Part shown: one piece after another, positions 53,015 to 61,252 of the stretch | Position numbering within the stretch: position 1 is the first letter of the stretch | How the letters are laid out: each line of letters opens with the position of its first letter | NCBI GenBank assembly: GCA_963668655.2 | Contig: CAXXPQ010000002.1 | Coordinates: forward strand, 1,426,001 to 1,490,000 | Direction of reading: 5' to 3' | From: G963668655 sp963668655 | GTDB lineage: Bacteria > Myxococcota_A > SURF-8 | DNA: 64,000 nt | The notes under the pieces: generated by a model | Told to the model about the DNA's origin: nothing | Seen by the model: only the letters and a program-made list of their open reading frames with translations | The model's database searches: none | Made by a program: the position numbers and the translations under genes

Positions 53015-54099
53015 GCCTCGCTCCCGTTTCCTTCCGGCGTTCCCACCACCGCCCGGTCGCGGCCCTCCCGCTTGGCCCGGTACAGCGCGCGGTCGGCGAT
53101 TTCCACCATCCGGGTCTTGCTCAGTCCTTCGACCATGGTGCAGAGCCCCAGGCTGGCGGTGACTTTCAGGATTTCCTTGTTGAACGGCACCTCGGTTTCA
53201 CGGATGGCGGCCAAGAGGCGATTGGCGGTAACCATGGCCGCCTCGGCGTCCGTTTCGCACAGCACCACGCTGAACTCCTCTCCTCCGTATCGGCAGGCGT
53301 AGTCCGAACGCCGCAGAGTCCGCCGGGTCATGGCGGCCAGCGAATTCAGCACGCAGTCCCCGGCCTGGTGGCCGTACGTGTCGTTGACCTTTTTGAAGTG
53401 ATCGATGTCGATCATAATCAGGGAGAGCGGCAGTCCGTAGCGCCGGGCGCGGGCCAGTTCCCGTTCCAGAATCTCCTGGAAATACCGGTGAGTGTAGAGC
53501 CCGGTCAGGCCGTCCGTGATGGACAGGCGGCGAGTCTGGGCGAAAAGCTGGGCGTTGGAAATGGCCGTGGCCAGGTGTTCGTTGATGTTCTCGGCAATGG
53601 CCAGATCCCAGTCGTTGAAATCCTCGCCGTCCTGCTTGTCGTTGATGTTGATGATCCCCAGAAGCTTGTCTCCGGATTTCAAAAGGGTGATCATGGAACT
53701 TTTGGACTTGTATTTCGAGCGGTTCTTCAGCCCGAATTCCTTTTCGATATCCTTGATAAGCAGCGAATGGCCCTTGCGGACGGCGTGGTTGATGATGCTG
53801 TTGTCGTGGATGGAGATGCGGATGTCCATCTTCCGGTCGAGGTCGTAGTGGTTATGGGCGGCCATAACCAGTTCCTCCCGGTCGGGGTCGTACAGGAATA
53901 TGGAGCATTTCCCGGCGGTGAGAAACGCCGGAAGCTCCGAGATGGTGTGCTTGATGATCTGGGAAAGCTCCAGAGTGGAATTGAGCTTCTTCGCCACCTC
54001 GTTGATGCGCGTCAACGTCTCCAGTTCTTTGGAGATTTTTCCGTCCCGATCCTCGCCCATGGCATTCATTCCGTTCGTCCGTTCCCGTGCTGGTTGCAT
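53011..54099 (-). CDS. GAF-GGDEF diguanylate cyclase
   Basis: 362 residues from ATG at 54099; later in-frame ATGs at 54069 and 54060 are also possible. A GAF domain (about 22-180, ending GIININDKQDGEDF) is followed by a GGDEF domain (about 190-350) with the active-site motif GGEEF (YGGEEFSVVL) and DGLTGLYTHRYF. It makes cyclic di-GMP from two GTP in response to a ligand or signal bound by GAF. I did not find an intact RxxD inhibitory site. It is coupled by ATGA to the downstream zinc-ribbon gene and has a promoter at 54147-54175. Confidence 0.92.
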   Translation of the reverse strand: MQPARERTNGMNAMGEDRDGKISKELETLTRINEVAKKLNSTLELSQIIKHTISELPAFLTAGKCSIFLYDPDREELVMAAHNHYDLDRKMDIRISIHDNSIINHAVRKGHSLLIKDIEKEFGLKNRSKYKSKSSMITLLKSGDKLLGIININDKQDGEDFNDWDLAIAENINEHLATAISNAQLFAQTRRLSITDGLTGLYTHRYFQEILERELARARRYGLPLSLIMIDIDHFKKVNDTYGHQAGDCVLNSLAAMTRRTLRRSDYACRYGGEEFSVVLCETDAEAAMVTANRLLAAIRETEVPFNKEILKVTASLGLCTMVEGLSKTRMVEIADRALYRAKREGRDRAVVGTPEGNGSEA

Positions 54100-54146
54100 T
54101 CCGCCGCCGTTTCGCCGGGCAGCCCGATGTCTATTCCAATCGGTCA

Positions 54147-54175
54147 ATAGTAACGGTTTTTTGAGTCCTCTCCAA
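54147..54175 (-). promoter_or_regulatory. Predicted promoter of the diguanylate cyclase operon (TTGGAG-N17-TACTAT)
   Basis: On the minus strand TTGGAG (54170-54175) and TACTAT (54147-54152) are 17 bases apart, about 48 bases upstream of the ATG. A weaker plus-strand pair (TTTACT 54205-54210, TAGAGT 54227-54232) may serve the divergent transporter. Confidence 0.5.
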
Positions 54176-54266
54176 ATTAATTCCCTTTCGACGCTGAATT
54201 TTTCTTTACTTTCACGGAGTTAAGGATAGAGTGAGGAAAATTTCCCGAAAAGGAGACCGATAGGAA

Positions 54267-55721
54267 ATGGCAGCGCAAACCCAAAAACGGACGGCGGGCG
54301 AGATTATGCTGAACTACTTCCGGGACTTCAAAGTCCTGCGCGAGACCCGGAAGGAATTCTGGGGGATTCAGATCATCAATTTCCTGGATTGCACCATCTT
54401 TTTCGCGATGATCGCCATCGCCTCGATTTTCCTCTCGGACGATTTCGGCTTCAGCGACGAGGATGCAGGCTACATCATCACCGTATTCACCTCCGCGACG
54501 ACCATCGCCCTGTTCTTTTCCGGAATGATTACGGACTGGCTCGGGATCAAGGTCTCGCTGTACGTCGCCATGGGCGGCATGCTGGTCACCCGCAGCGGCA
54601 TCGCGATTCTGGGGCTTATGGACGACATTCCCTATCGGGGGATCCTGGTGGGTATCCTGTTTTTCCTGATGGCTCCCTTCATGTCTATGATCGCCACCGT
54701 CTTCCAGGCCGCCAACCGACGTTTCACCACGAAAAACAGCCGCAGCGCGGGCTTCAACATCTGGTACATGGTCATGAATGTCGGCGCCATGGTGGGCGGA
54801 TTGCTTCTGGATGTGATCCGTGTCTCCCTGGAACTGCCCAACGCGCATGTTTTCACCGTCGGCGCGCTGTTTTCCGTTCTCTGCACCGTGGTCACGTTCC
54901 TCATGATCCATAACGTGGAACAAAATTATGCGGATGACGAGGAAAGACCCAAAACGGTGGAAGAGGGCGGCGAGGCCCCCAAGAAAAAGAATCCCTTCCA
55001 GATCGCGCGGGAAGTTCTGGCCGATTCCACCTTCTGGCGGCTGGTGGTCATCATCATGCTGCTTCTGGGAGTGCGCTCGGTCTTCTATTACATGTATCTG
55101 CTGATGCCGAAATACTGGGTGCGGCTGATCGGTCCGGACGCCCTGGTGGGCACGTTGAACGCCATCAACCCCTTCCTGATCGTCTTCGGCGTCTTTCTCT
55201 TCATTCCCTTCGCGAACAAGTTCAATATTTTCAAGATGTTGGTCTACGGCGCCATGATCAGCGCCTTCTCGCTTTTCTTCCTGGGCCTGCCCTGGCAGTG
55301 GTTCGGCTCCGACATGGCCTTCTCCCACTACGCCATGAGCATCGCCGCCCTGGTGGTGCTGTCCATCGGCGAGGTGATCTGGTCGCCCAAACTGTCCGAA
55401 TACACCGCCGCGGTGGCGCCGGAGGGCCAGGAGGGCTCGTACATGGGCCTGACCATGGTGCCGAATTTCCTGTCCAAGATGCTCATCAGCCTAGCCAGCG
55501 GCCACATGCTGGCCTACTGGGTGCCGGAGGGCGTGGGCGAGGCCGTGAAAAACGGCACGATCGGCTACTGGCAGAGCCCGGCGGGGATGTGGACCATCCT
55601 GGGTCTTTTCGCTCTGAGCGGCCCCATTCTCTGCCTGGTCATCAAGGGCTGGCTGACCAAGGGCGCACGCTGGAAGACCGGCGACGAACCCGACGCCAAA
55701 CCCGTGGAGGAACCCGCCTAG
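54267..55721 (+). CDS. MFS transporter, possibly POT/PTR peptide-type
   Basis: 484 residues with about 12-14 helices. A basic N-terminus leads to helix 1 (IQIINFLDCTIFFAMIAIASIF; note FLDCTIFF), and the loop between helices 2 and 3 (DWLGIKVSLYV) fits the MFS A-motif position. A central acidic cytoplasmic loop (KTVEEGGEAPKKK) separates two halves. FNIWYMVMNVGAMVGG resembles POT-family helix 5, and helices near residue 380 read GEVIWSPKLSEYT, which resembles the POT EFF-like region. The substrate is unknown; a proton-coupled peptide transporter is possible. AAGGAGA precedes the ATG. It is monocistronic with a strong terminator. Confidence 0.8.
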   Translation: MAAQTQKRTAGEIMLNYFRDFKVLRETRKEFWGIQIINFLDCTIFFAMIAIASIFLSDDFGFSDEDAGYIITVFTSATTIALFFSGMITDWLGIKVSLYVAMGGMLVTRSGIAILGLMDDIPYRGILVGILFFLMAPFMSMIATVFQAANRRFTTKNSRSAGFNIWYMVMNVGAMVGGLLLDVIRVSLELPNAHVFTVGALFSVLCTVVTFLMIHNVEQNYADDEERPKTVEEGGEAPKKKNPFQIAREVLADSTFWRLVVIIMLLLGVRSVFYYMYLLMPKYWVRLIGPDALVGTLNAINPFLIVFGVFLFIPFANKFNIFKMLVYGAMISAFSLFFLGLPWQWFGSDMAFSHYAMSIAALVVLSIGEVIWSPKLSEYTAAVAPEGQEGSYMGLTMVPNFLSKMLISLASGHMLAYWVPEGVGEAVKNGTIGYWQSPAGMWTILGLFALSGPILCLVIKGWLTKGARWKTGDEPDAKPVEEPA

Positions 55722-55742
55722 GAGCGGATCGGAACGATCGCA

Positions 55743-55787
55743 ACACCCCGGAATCGAAGGATTTTACCTTCTTCCGGGGTGTTTTTC
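55743..55787 (+). terminator. Rho-independent terminator of the transporter gene
   Basis: An 11-pair stem (55743-55753 with 55772-55782) encloses a second 5-pair stem and is followed by a T run (55783-55786). Confidence 0.9.
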
Positions 55788-55818
55788 GTTCGAATTTCGT
55801 GATGGAACGATCGGAACG

Positions 55819-55847
55819 TTGACAGGGCGGAAGAAATCCGCTAGCTT
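55819..55847 (+). promoter_or_regulatory. purM promoter (TTGACA-N17-TAGCTT)
   Basis: A perfect TTGACA (55819-55824) and TAGCTT (55842-55847) are 17 bases apart, 50 bases before the purM ATG. Confidence 0.65.
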
Positions 55848-55896
55848 GCGAGCTTCAGGAAGGTTTCGTCTTCCAATGAACGGACGGGAGAAAGGC

Positions 55897-56946
55897 ATGC
55901 GCGACGAAAAGGAAACCTATCGGGGCGCCGGGGTGGACATCGACGAAGGCGCGCGGCTGGTGGATCTCATCAAGCCGCTGGTCGCCACTACGAAACGGCC
56001 CGAGGTGGTCACGGATCTGGGAGGGTTCGGCGCATTGTTCCGGCTGGATATTTCCCGCTACAAAAAACCCCTGTTGGTGGCGGGAACGGACGGCGTGGGC
56101 ACCAAGCTGAAGGTGGCCTTCTGGTCCGGTATGCACCACACGGTGGGTATCGACCTGGTGGCCATGAGCGCCAACGATCTGGTGGTTCAGGGCGCGGAAC
56201 CCTTGTTTTTCCTGGATTATTTCGCCTGCGGCAAACTGAACGCGGAAGAGGCGGCCACGGTCATCGGCGGTATCGCGGAAGGCTGCCGGCAGGCGGGTTG
56301 CGCCCTGATCGGCGGCGAGACGGCCGAAATGCCCGGCTTTTACCAGGGCGGAGAATACGATCTTTCCGGCTTCTGCGTGGGCATCGTGGACGAGGACGAG
56401 GTGATCGACGGCCGCGACGTGCGGCCCGGGGACGTGATTCTGGGGCTGGCCAGCAACGGCCTGCACTCCAACGGCTTTTCCCTGGTGCGCCGGATTTTTT
56501 TCGACAAGCTGGGCTTCGCTCCGGAAACCTCCATCCCGGAACTGGACCGCACGGTGGCCGAGGAACTGCTGCGCCCCACGCGGATTTACGTCAAACCCTG
56601 CCTGGCCATGGCGCGCACCGGACACGTAAAGGCCTTCGCGCACATCACCGGCGGCGGGTTCTTCGAGAACATTCCCCGCGTGCTGCCGGAGGGAGCCTGC
56701 GCCACCATCCGGCGGGATCGCGTGCCCACGCCGGACATCTTCGCCTATCTTCAGGAAAAAGGGCCCGTCTCGGAAAACGAGATGTTCCGCACCTTCAACA
56801 TGGGCATCGGCATGATCACCGTGGCCGCGCCGGAGCACGTAGACGAACTGATCCGGGCGGCGGCGACGGAAGGCGAGGATCTTCTGGAAATCGGCCGCAT
56901 CGAATCCACCACCCAGCCTCCTCACGTGATGATCGACCGCACATGA
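55897..56946 (+). CDS. purM: Phosphoribosylformylglycinamidine cyclo-ligase
   Basis: 349 residues, the normal PurM length. ATP-dependent ring closure of FGAM to AIR in purine synthesis. The signature GTDGVGTKLK, the GIDLVAMSANDL segment, GGETAEMPGFY and ITGGGFFEN are all present. The ATG at 55897 is chosen for GGGAG/AAAGG upstream; two earlier in-frame ATGs are less likely. It appears monocistronic here, separated from the next lipoprotein gene by 273 bases in which I see no gene and only weak promoter-like pairs. Confidence 0.97.
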   Translation: MRDEKETYRGAGVDIDEGARLVDLIKPLVATTKRPEVVTDLGGFGALFRLDISRYKKPLLVAGTDGVGTKLKVAFWSGMHHTVGIDLVAMSANDLVVQGAEPLFFLDYFACGKLNAEEAATVIGGIAEGCRQAGCALIGGETAEMPGFYQGGEYDLSGFCVGIVDEDEVIDGRDVRPGDVILGLASNGLHSNGFSLVRRIFFDKLGFAPETSIPELDRTVAEELLRPTRIYVKPCLAMARTGHVKAFAHITGGGFFENIPRVLPEGACATIRRDRVPTPDIFAYLQEKGPVSENEMFRTFNMGIGMITVAAPEHVDELIRAAATEGEDLLEIGRIESTTQPPHVMIDRT

Positions 56947-57219
56947 AGATGAAGAAAAAAACTTCGTATCCCTGGCGCGTTCCCTGCTGGCCCACGGAAT
57001 CCTTCCGGGGTTCCGGCTGGGCGCGCCTTCCCGAATTCAAGGGCGTTCTGCGCATTTCCAGCCAGCCGCCGGAAGAGCGTTTTCGGGACGACGTTTGTTT
57101 TCCCTTTCCGTATTCCATCTATCCGGTGGGACGGTTCCATGGTCGCGGAGGCGGTCCCGCCCGCTGATCGGCGAGGGATCTCCTCCCGGGTTCCGTTCGA
57201 TACGCAGGAGGATCGGATC

Positions 57220-58923
57220 ATGTTCCGTGTTCCACGAATCGGCCTGTTGTTCGTTTTCGTTCTGCTTTCCATGCTCTGGGCCTGTGCGTCGGACGAAACG
57301 GAATCCGTGGACGGCGACGACGATCCGGATCGTTTCGCGCCTCCCGACGGCGACGGCGAAGGGAATTCCGTAGACGCGGACGCGGAATGCCTTCCGGAGC
57401 CCTCCGACTGCGGCTCTTTCTGTCTGGAAAGCGAGGCCTGGAACTGCCGGATCGAAACGGACGAGCAAGGCTGCCCCCGGGCCGTGCGCACCCGGGAGAG
57501 CTGTCTGCCGGGTTTCTGCGAAATGGCGGAGGGGCTCGCCGTCTGCCGCGCGACGGACGGCGACCTCGACTCCGGAGAGCGGGAGGACGAGGAATCCGCC
57601 GCCGACGGCGACGAGAAGTCATCTCCGGATGGCGACGAGGACGCGGCCACGGATGGCGATTCGCATCCGGACGGCGACGACGAGACGGACGGCGATGAAG
57701 AGATTCCGGCGGCCGCCTGCCGGGCCTTCGACGACTGCGGCCCGGAGGAAATCTGCAACTTCGCTCTGGCTCGCTGCGAACGGCGCAGCACGTTCATCGA
57801 AACGGAAAGCGGGCTGTTCTCCTTTCATCCCGAAAGCGGCGCGTCCGGAGATCTGCTGATCGTGGACGGCAAGCGTTTTTTCAGCAGTCTGTGGGGAAGT
57901 TTCTCGGTTCAGGTCTGGATCGGCCAGACCCAGGCCGTGGCGGCGGGACTGGCCACGGCGGATGAAAACCGAATCCTGGTCCCGGTGCCCGCCGGGGCTT
58001 CGGGAGAAATCGGCGTGATGTGCGAGGGAAACATCTACCTGTCCGGCGGCGACGCCTTCGCTCAGAGTTCGTCCGGCGTTCTGGCCTGCGACGGCTCCAC
58101 CCCGTCCGCCTCCGGCCTGGCGGGAACCTCCGCCCTTTCCGCCGGACCCTACGCCGCGGGCTATCTGGATTTCCTGAACGACGCCCTGCGCCTTTTCTAT
58201 CCGGCTCAATGCGGCTCCATCCGGCGGCCGGCCCGACCCGGCGAATATCCGCTGATTTTCCTGCTTCACGGCAACGGGGCGACCTACGTGAACTACGAAT
58301 ACCTGGGGCAGCTTCTGGCCACCTGGGGCTTCGTCTCCGTCATGCCCGCCACCGAACACAACAACGAGTACAGCGAGGAAGTGGTGGCGCAGCTTTACGG
58401 GCTTTTCCAGCGCTTCGCGGGGGCGGATCTTTCGAGCGAACACCCGGCGCTCCAGGGCGTTTCCACCACCGATGCGGTGGGTTTTCTGGGCCATAGCCGG
58501 GGTTGCGGGCGCATGCAGGATCTGTACATGGACCACGCGGACGTGGCGGCCGCCTCCACGGCCTCGGTTTTTCTGGGTCCGGCCAATACCGAAACCCTGA
58601 CTCCGGGGCTTTTCCTCGTCATGGGCGCCACCGAGGACGGACAGAGTTTCACCTGGAATTACAACGACTTCTACGAAACCGAAGACGCTCCGAAATGGAA
58701 GGTGGTCATCCAGGGCGGCAATCACAGTCTGTTTTCCGACGCCAAGGTCTACCACGCCTTCGACGGCGTTCCGAGCCTGTTGCGCAAGGAACAGATCGAG
58801 ATCGTGGCCTTTTTCGTGCTGCCGCTTTTTCAGCGCGCCTTCGGCCTGGACGAACCCTTTTCCGGTAACCTGGACCAGCCCCCCGTTTCCACGAAATACA
58901 CCTTCGAGCGCCAGACGGAATAA
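57220..58923 (+). CDS. Lipoprotein with Asp-Gly-Asp linkers, TIG-like domain and alpha/beta-hydrolase
   Basis: 567 residues. The signal ends in LWAC (C22), identical to that of the 22955 lipoprotein. Two Asp-rich linkers (about 31-54 and 112-160, repeated DGD) flank a small Cys-rich module (57-109). A second Cys-poor TIG/IPT-like beta domain (about 197-268) precedes an alpha/beta-hydrolase of the PET-hydrolase/chlorophyllase type: oxyanion segment HGNG (350-353), nucleophile elbow GHSRG (S426), candidate acid D473 and H502 in GGNHS. An esterase/lipase acting outside the cell is likely. AGGAGG precedes the ATG. The substrate is unknown. Confidence 0.85.
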   Translation: MFRVPRIGLLFVFVLLSMLWACASDETESVDGDDDPDRFAPPDGDGEGNSVDADAECLPEPSDCGSFCLESEAWNCRIETDEQGCPRAVRTRESCLPGFCEMAEGLAVCRATDGDLDSGEREDEESAADGDEKSSPDGDEDAATDGDSHPDGDDETDGDEEIPAAACRAFDDCGPEEICNFALARCERRSTFIETESGLFSFHPESGASGDLLIVDGKRFFSSLWGSFSVQVWIGQTQAVAAGLATADENRILVPVPAGASGEIGVMCEGNIYLSGGDAFAQSSSGVLACDGSTPSASGLAGTSALSAGPYAAGYLDFLNDALRLFYPAQCGSIRRPARPGEYPLIFLLHGNGATYVNYEYLGQLLATWGFVSVMPATEHNNEYSEEVVAQLYGLFQRFAGADLSSEHPALQGVSTTDAVGFLGHSRGCGRMQDLYMDHADVAAASTASVFLGPANTETLTPGLFLVMGATEDGQSFTWNYNDFYETEDAPKWKVVIQGGNHSLFSDAKVYHAFDGVPSLLRKEQIEIVAFFVLPLFQRAFGLDEPFSGNLDQPPVSTKYTFERQTE

Positions 58924-58966
58924 CCGCAAAAGCCTTTCGTAAAAGCGACTATATCGAAATTGACAG

Positions 58967-58978
58967 TGTCCCGGGACA
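58967..58978. promoter_or_regulatory. Perfect palindrome TGTCCCGGGACA next to a TTGACA
   Basis: The 12-base palindrome begins one base after TTGACA (58960-58965). No good -10 follows at 17 bases, so it may be an activator- or repressor-controlled promoter of the 59115 gene, or chance. Confidence 0.35.
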
Positions 58979-59114
58979 TAGGGCCCCTGCGTACCGTGAC
59001 TTGTGTTTCCGGAAAGAAACGGTTGTAATGCACCGATTCCCGAAACGGTAAAAAACCGACCGGGAAATATTGCGGATTTCACAAACGTACGGCAACGGGC
59101 AAGGAAGCAACGAC

Positions 59115-59510
59115 ATGGGCATCCGGTATCGCATCGACGGTGAACGCGGCGTGATTTTCACCGAGGCTTTCGGCGAAGTGACGAACGAGGAATATCTGGC
59201 CCATCCCGTCCGGTTGCTGAACGATCCTGCCCTCCCCCGTCCCTATCTGGAACTGTACGACACCCGCCGCCTGGAATCCACGGATTTGAAAACGGAGGAC
59301 ATCCGGCGCATGACGTTGGGCAATCCGCGCGTGGTGGAAGCCATGCAGGGCGCCAGGGTGGCGGTGGTGGCCGAGTCGGACCTTTCCTATGGCCTGGGCC
59401 GGATTTTCCAGACCTTCGCGGAAAAGGCCGGTTTTCAGGTCTGGGTGACGAAGGATTACCGGGAAGCGCTCCGCTTTCTGAACCAGGATCCGGAAATTCC
59501 GGATTCATGA
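59115..59510 (+). CDS. STAS/SpoIIAA-like domain protein
   Basis: 131 residues, single domain. The pattern of an N-terminal strand pair (MGIRYRIDGERGVIFTEAFGEV), a helix with an acidic start (TNEEYLAHPVRLL), ELYDTRRLESTD and a late KDYREALRFL helix resembles the SpoIIAA-like/STAS fold (phosphate-bond-independent scaffolds and lipid-binding STAS-like proteins). I do not see a phosphorylatable Ser at the usual position, so regulation by an anti-sigma kinase is not supported. AAGGAAG precedes the ATG. Convergent with the ABC permease gene. Confidence 0.6.
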   Translation: MGIRYRIDGERGVIFTEAFGEVTNEEYLAHPVRLLNDPALPRPYLELYDTRRLESTDLKTEDIRRMTLGNPRVVEAMQGARVAVVAESDLSYGLGRIFQTFAEKAGFQVWVTKDYREALRFLNQDPEIPDS

Positions 59511-59540
59511 TCTCCCCAAAATCCCCCACGGCCCTACGGC

Positions 59541-60308
59541 CTACTTGATGTCCTTGCGATCGAAAATCAGGATGGCCAGGACCAGAATCAGGGCGATGTA
59601 GAAAAGCGCGTAAACCGTGGCGGTGAACACGTCGCCTGCCGGGACGGGATCGCCGTAAACCACGCGCCCCTTCACGTCCAGCAGGCGGAAATCCGGAAGC
59701 ACGAAGTTCAACAGCCGGATCGCGGCCGCCAGCACGGGGCTCTTTTCCGGGTCCACCAGGTCCGGAAGATAGCCGGAGCCCGCCCCGATCAGATAGAATC
59801 CCAGGGTGAACATGCCGCTTAAAATGGGCGTGCTGAACGAGGAAAAGAAGGTCGCCACCGAGGTGATGAGCGCCAGCTTCATGAAGGCCAGCCAGATGGC
59901 CGGCAAGGTGTCCGCGATGCGGTCCGCGCCCCCCCACAACGCCAGAACCAGAAAGAAAACCAGCGACATGGCGGCCACTTCCGTGACAAGCGTCAGGGTA
60001 AGGCCCAGGGTCTTTCCCAGGATGAACTGATGCCGCCGGATGGGCCGTGTGATGATGGTGTAGATGGTGCGTTGCTGAAGTTCCTTGTAAACCAGGGTGA
60101 TTCCTACGAAAATAGCGATGAGCGTGCCGAAGATCTCGATATTGGCCAGCCCCAGATCGATGAGAACGTGCGCCGGGTCGCCCAGGACCATGGTGGACAG
60201 AATGATGGAAAATCCGGAAAAAAGAGTGGCGAAAAACAACAGGGTGTAGAAAACCTTGTTACGCACCGCCTCCCGAAAGGTGTTCGTGGCGATCACCCAG
60301 ACGTTCAT
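59541..60308 (-). CDS. ABC-2 type permease subunit
   Basis: 255 residues with six predicted helices. The start (VIATNTFREAVRNKVFY), followed by a long second helix region and FVGITLVYKELQQRTIYTIITRPIRR (the ExQxRTIxxIxxRPxxR segment matters), are typical of ABC-2 permeases. Together with the adjacent ATPase it would export a substrate or help an envelope process. The ATG overlaps the ATPase stop (ATGA). The C-terminal KDIK end is normal for the family. The substrate is unknown. Confidence 0.88.
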   Translation of the reverse strand: MNVWVIATNTFREAVRNKVFYTLLFFATLFSGFSIILSTMVLGDPAHVLIDLGLANIEIFGTLIAIFVGITLVYKELQQRTIYTIITRPIRRHQFILGKTLGLTLTLVTEVAAMSLVFFLVLALWGGADRIADTLPAIWLAFMKLALITSVATFFSSFSTPILSGMFTLGFYLIGAGSGYLPDLVDPEKSPVLAAAIRLLNFVLPDFRLLDVKGRVVYGDPVPAGDVFTATVYALFYIALILVLAILIFDRKDIK

Positions 60309-61252
60309 GCCGCGTCCCCCTTTCTGCCGATGCCCTCGGCCAGGAAAATTTCCTCCAGTCCGGGCCGTTCCGGAATCATGCGTTCCACCCGGACGCCCTC
60401 CGCCACCAGTCGTTTCAAAACGACGTTCGGATCCGTCTCCATGGGCAGCGACAGTTCCAGATCGCGGCCTTTTTCGGAAAGGGAACCGGGCAGATTCTCC
60501 AGAACGGCGCGTTTTTCGTCCGTTACGTCCGTCAGGATGAAGCGCGTTCCCCGTTCATAGCGATTCAAGAGATCCTCCACCGTGCCCGTGTACCAGATCC
60601 GGCCCTGGGCGATGGTGGCCATGCGGTCGCAGAGCTGTTCTACGTCCGAAAGAATGTGGGTGGAGAAAAAGACCGTCTTGCCCTGCTCTTTCAGCATACG
60701 GATAATATCCTTGATCCGGCCCCGGCCGGAGGGATCCAGGCCGCTCATAGGCTCGTCCAGGATCACCAGGTGGGGATCGTGAAGAATGGCCTGGGCCATG
60801 CCCACCCGCTGGAGCATGCCCTTGGAGAAGGTGCGCATGCGTCGCTTGGCGGCCTCCCGAAGGTCCAGCATTTCCAAGAGCTCCGCGCTCCTTTTGCGAA
60901 TGGCGTCCGGGCTCATGCCGCTTAGCCGGCCGTAAAAACGCAGGGCCTCCTCTCCGGAGAGATAATCGTAGAAGTACGGCCGTTCCGGAAGAAAACCGAT
61001 GTCTTTCCGGACGGATACGTCGCCCAGGGGGCGTCCGAGAATCCGACCGTCTCCCGTTGTCGGTTGAATCAGGCCGGTCAGAATCTTTATCAGCGTGGTT
61101 TTTCCCGCACCGTTATGCCCGATGAAACCGAAGACCTCGCCCCGGCGAACCTCCAGATCCACCTGGTCCAGCGAACGGATCGTTCGTACGCGGAAATCCG
61201 AGGGAAAGGTCTTGCCGATGCCGGTGAGTTCGATCGCGGCTTCCGCTTTCAT
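60305..61252 (-). CDS. ABC transporter ATP-binding protein
   Basis: 315 residues. Walker A GHNGAGKTT, Q-loop IGFLPERPYFYDYLSGEE (Q replaced by E at the usual Q position), signature FSKGMLQR and Walker B LVILDEPMSGLDPSG are present, with the H-loop STHIL. The C-terminal 80 residues resemble the extra domain of export-type ATPases of the CcmA/NatA class. The start at 61252 is supported by GGAGGAAAA upstream. It is coupled by ATGA overlaps to the preceding zinc-type membrane protein and the following permease. Confidence 0.93.
   Translation of the reverse strand: MKAEAAIELTGIGKTFPSDFRVRTIRSLDQVDLEVRRGEVFGFIGHNGAGKTTLIKILTGLIQPTTGDGRILGRPLGDVSVRKDIGFLPERPYFYDYLSGEEALRFYGRLSGMSPDAIRKRSAELLEMLDLREAAKRRMRTFSKGMLQRVGMAQAILHDPHLVILDEPMSGLDPSGRGRIKDIIRMLKEQGKTVFFSTHILSDVEQLCDRMATIAQGRIWYTGTVEDLLNRYERGTRFILTDVTDEKRAVLENLPGSLSEKGRDLELSLPMETDPNVVLKRLVAEGVRVERMIPERPGLEEIFLAEGIGRKGDAA

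Noticed and set aside
53011..54147. TTG at 54147 as the start of the diaguanylate cyclase
   Set aside because: It lies in the predicted -10, has no ribosome site, and the conserved GAF domain begins well downstream; ATG at 54099 is preferred.
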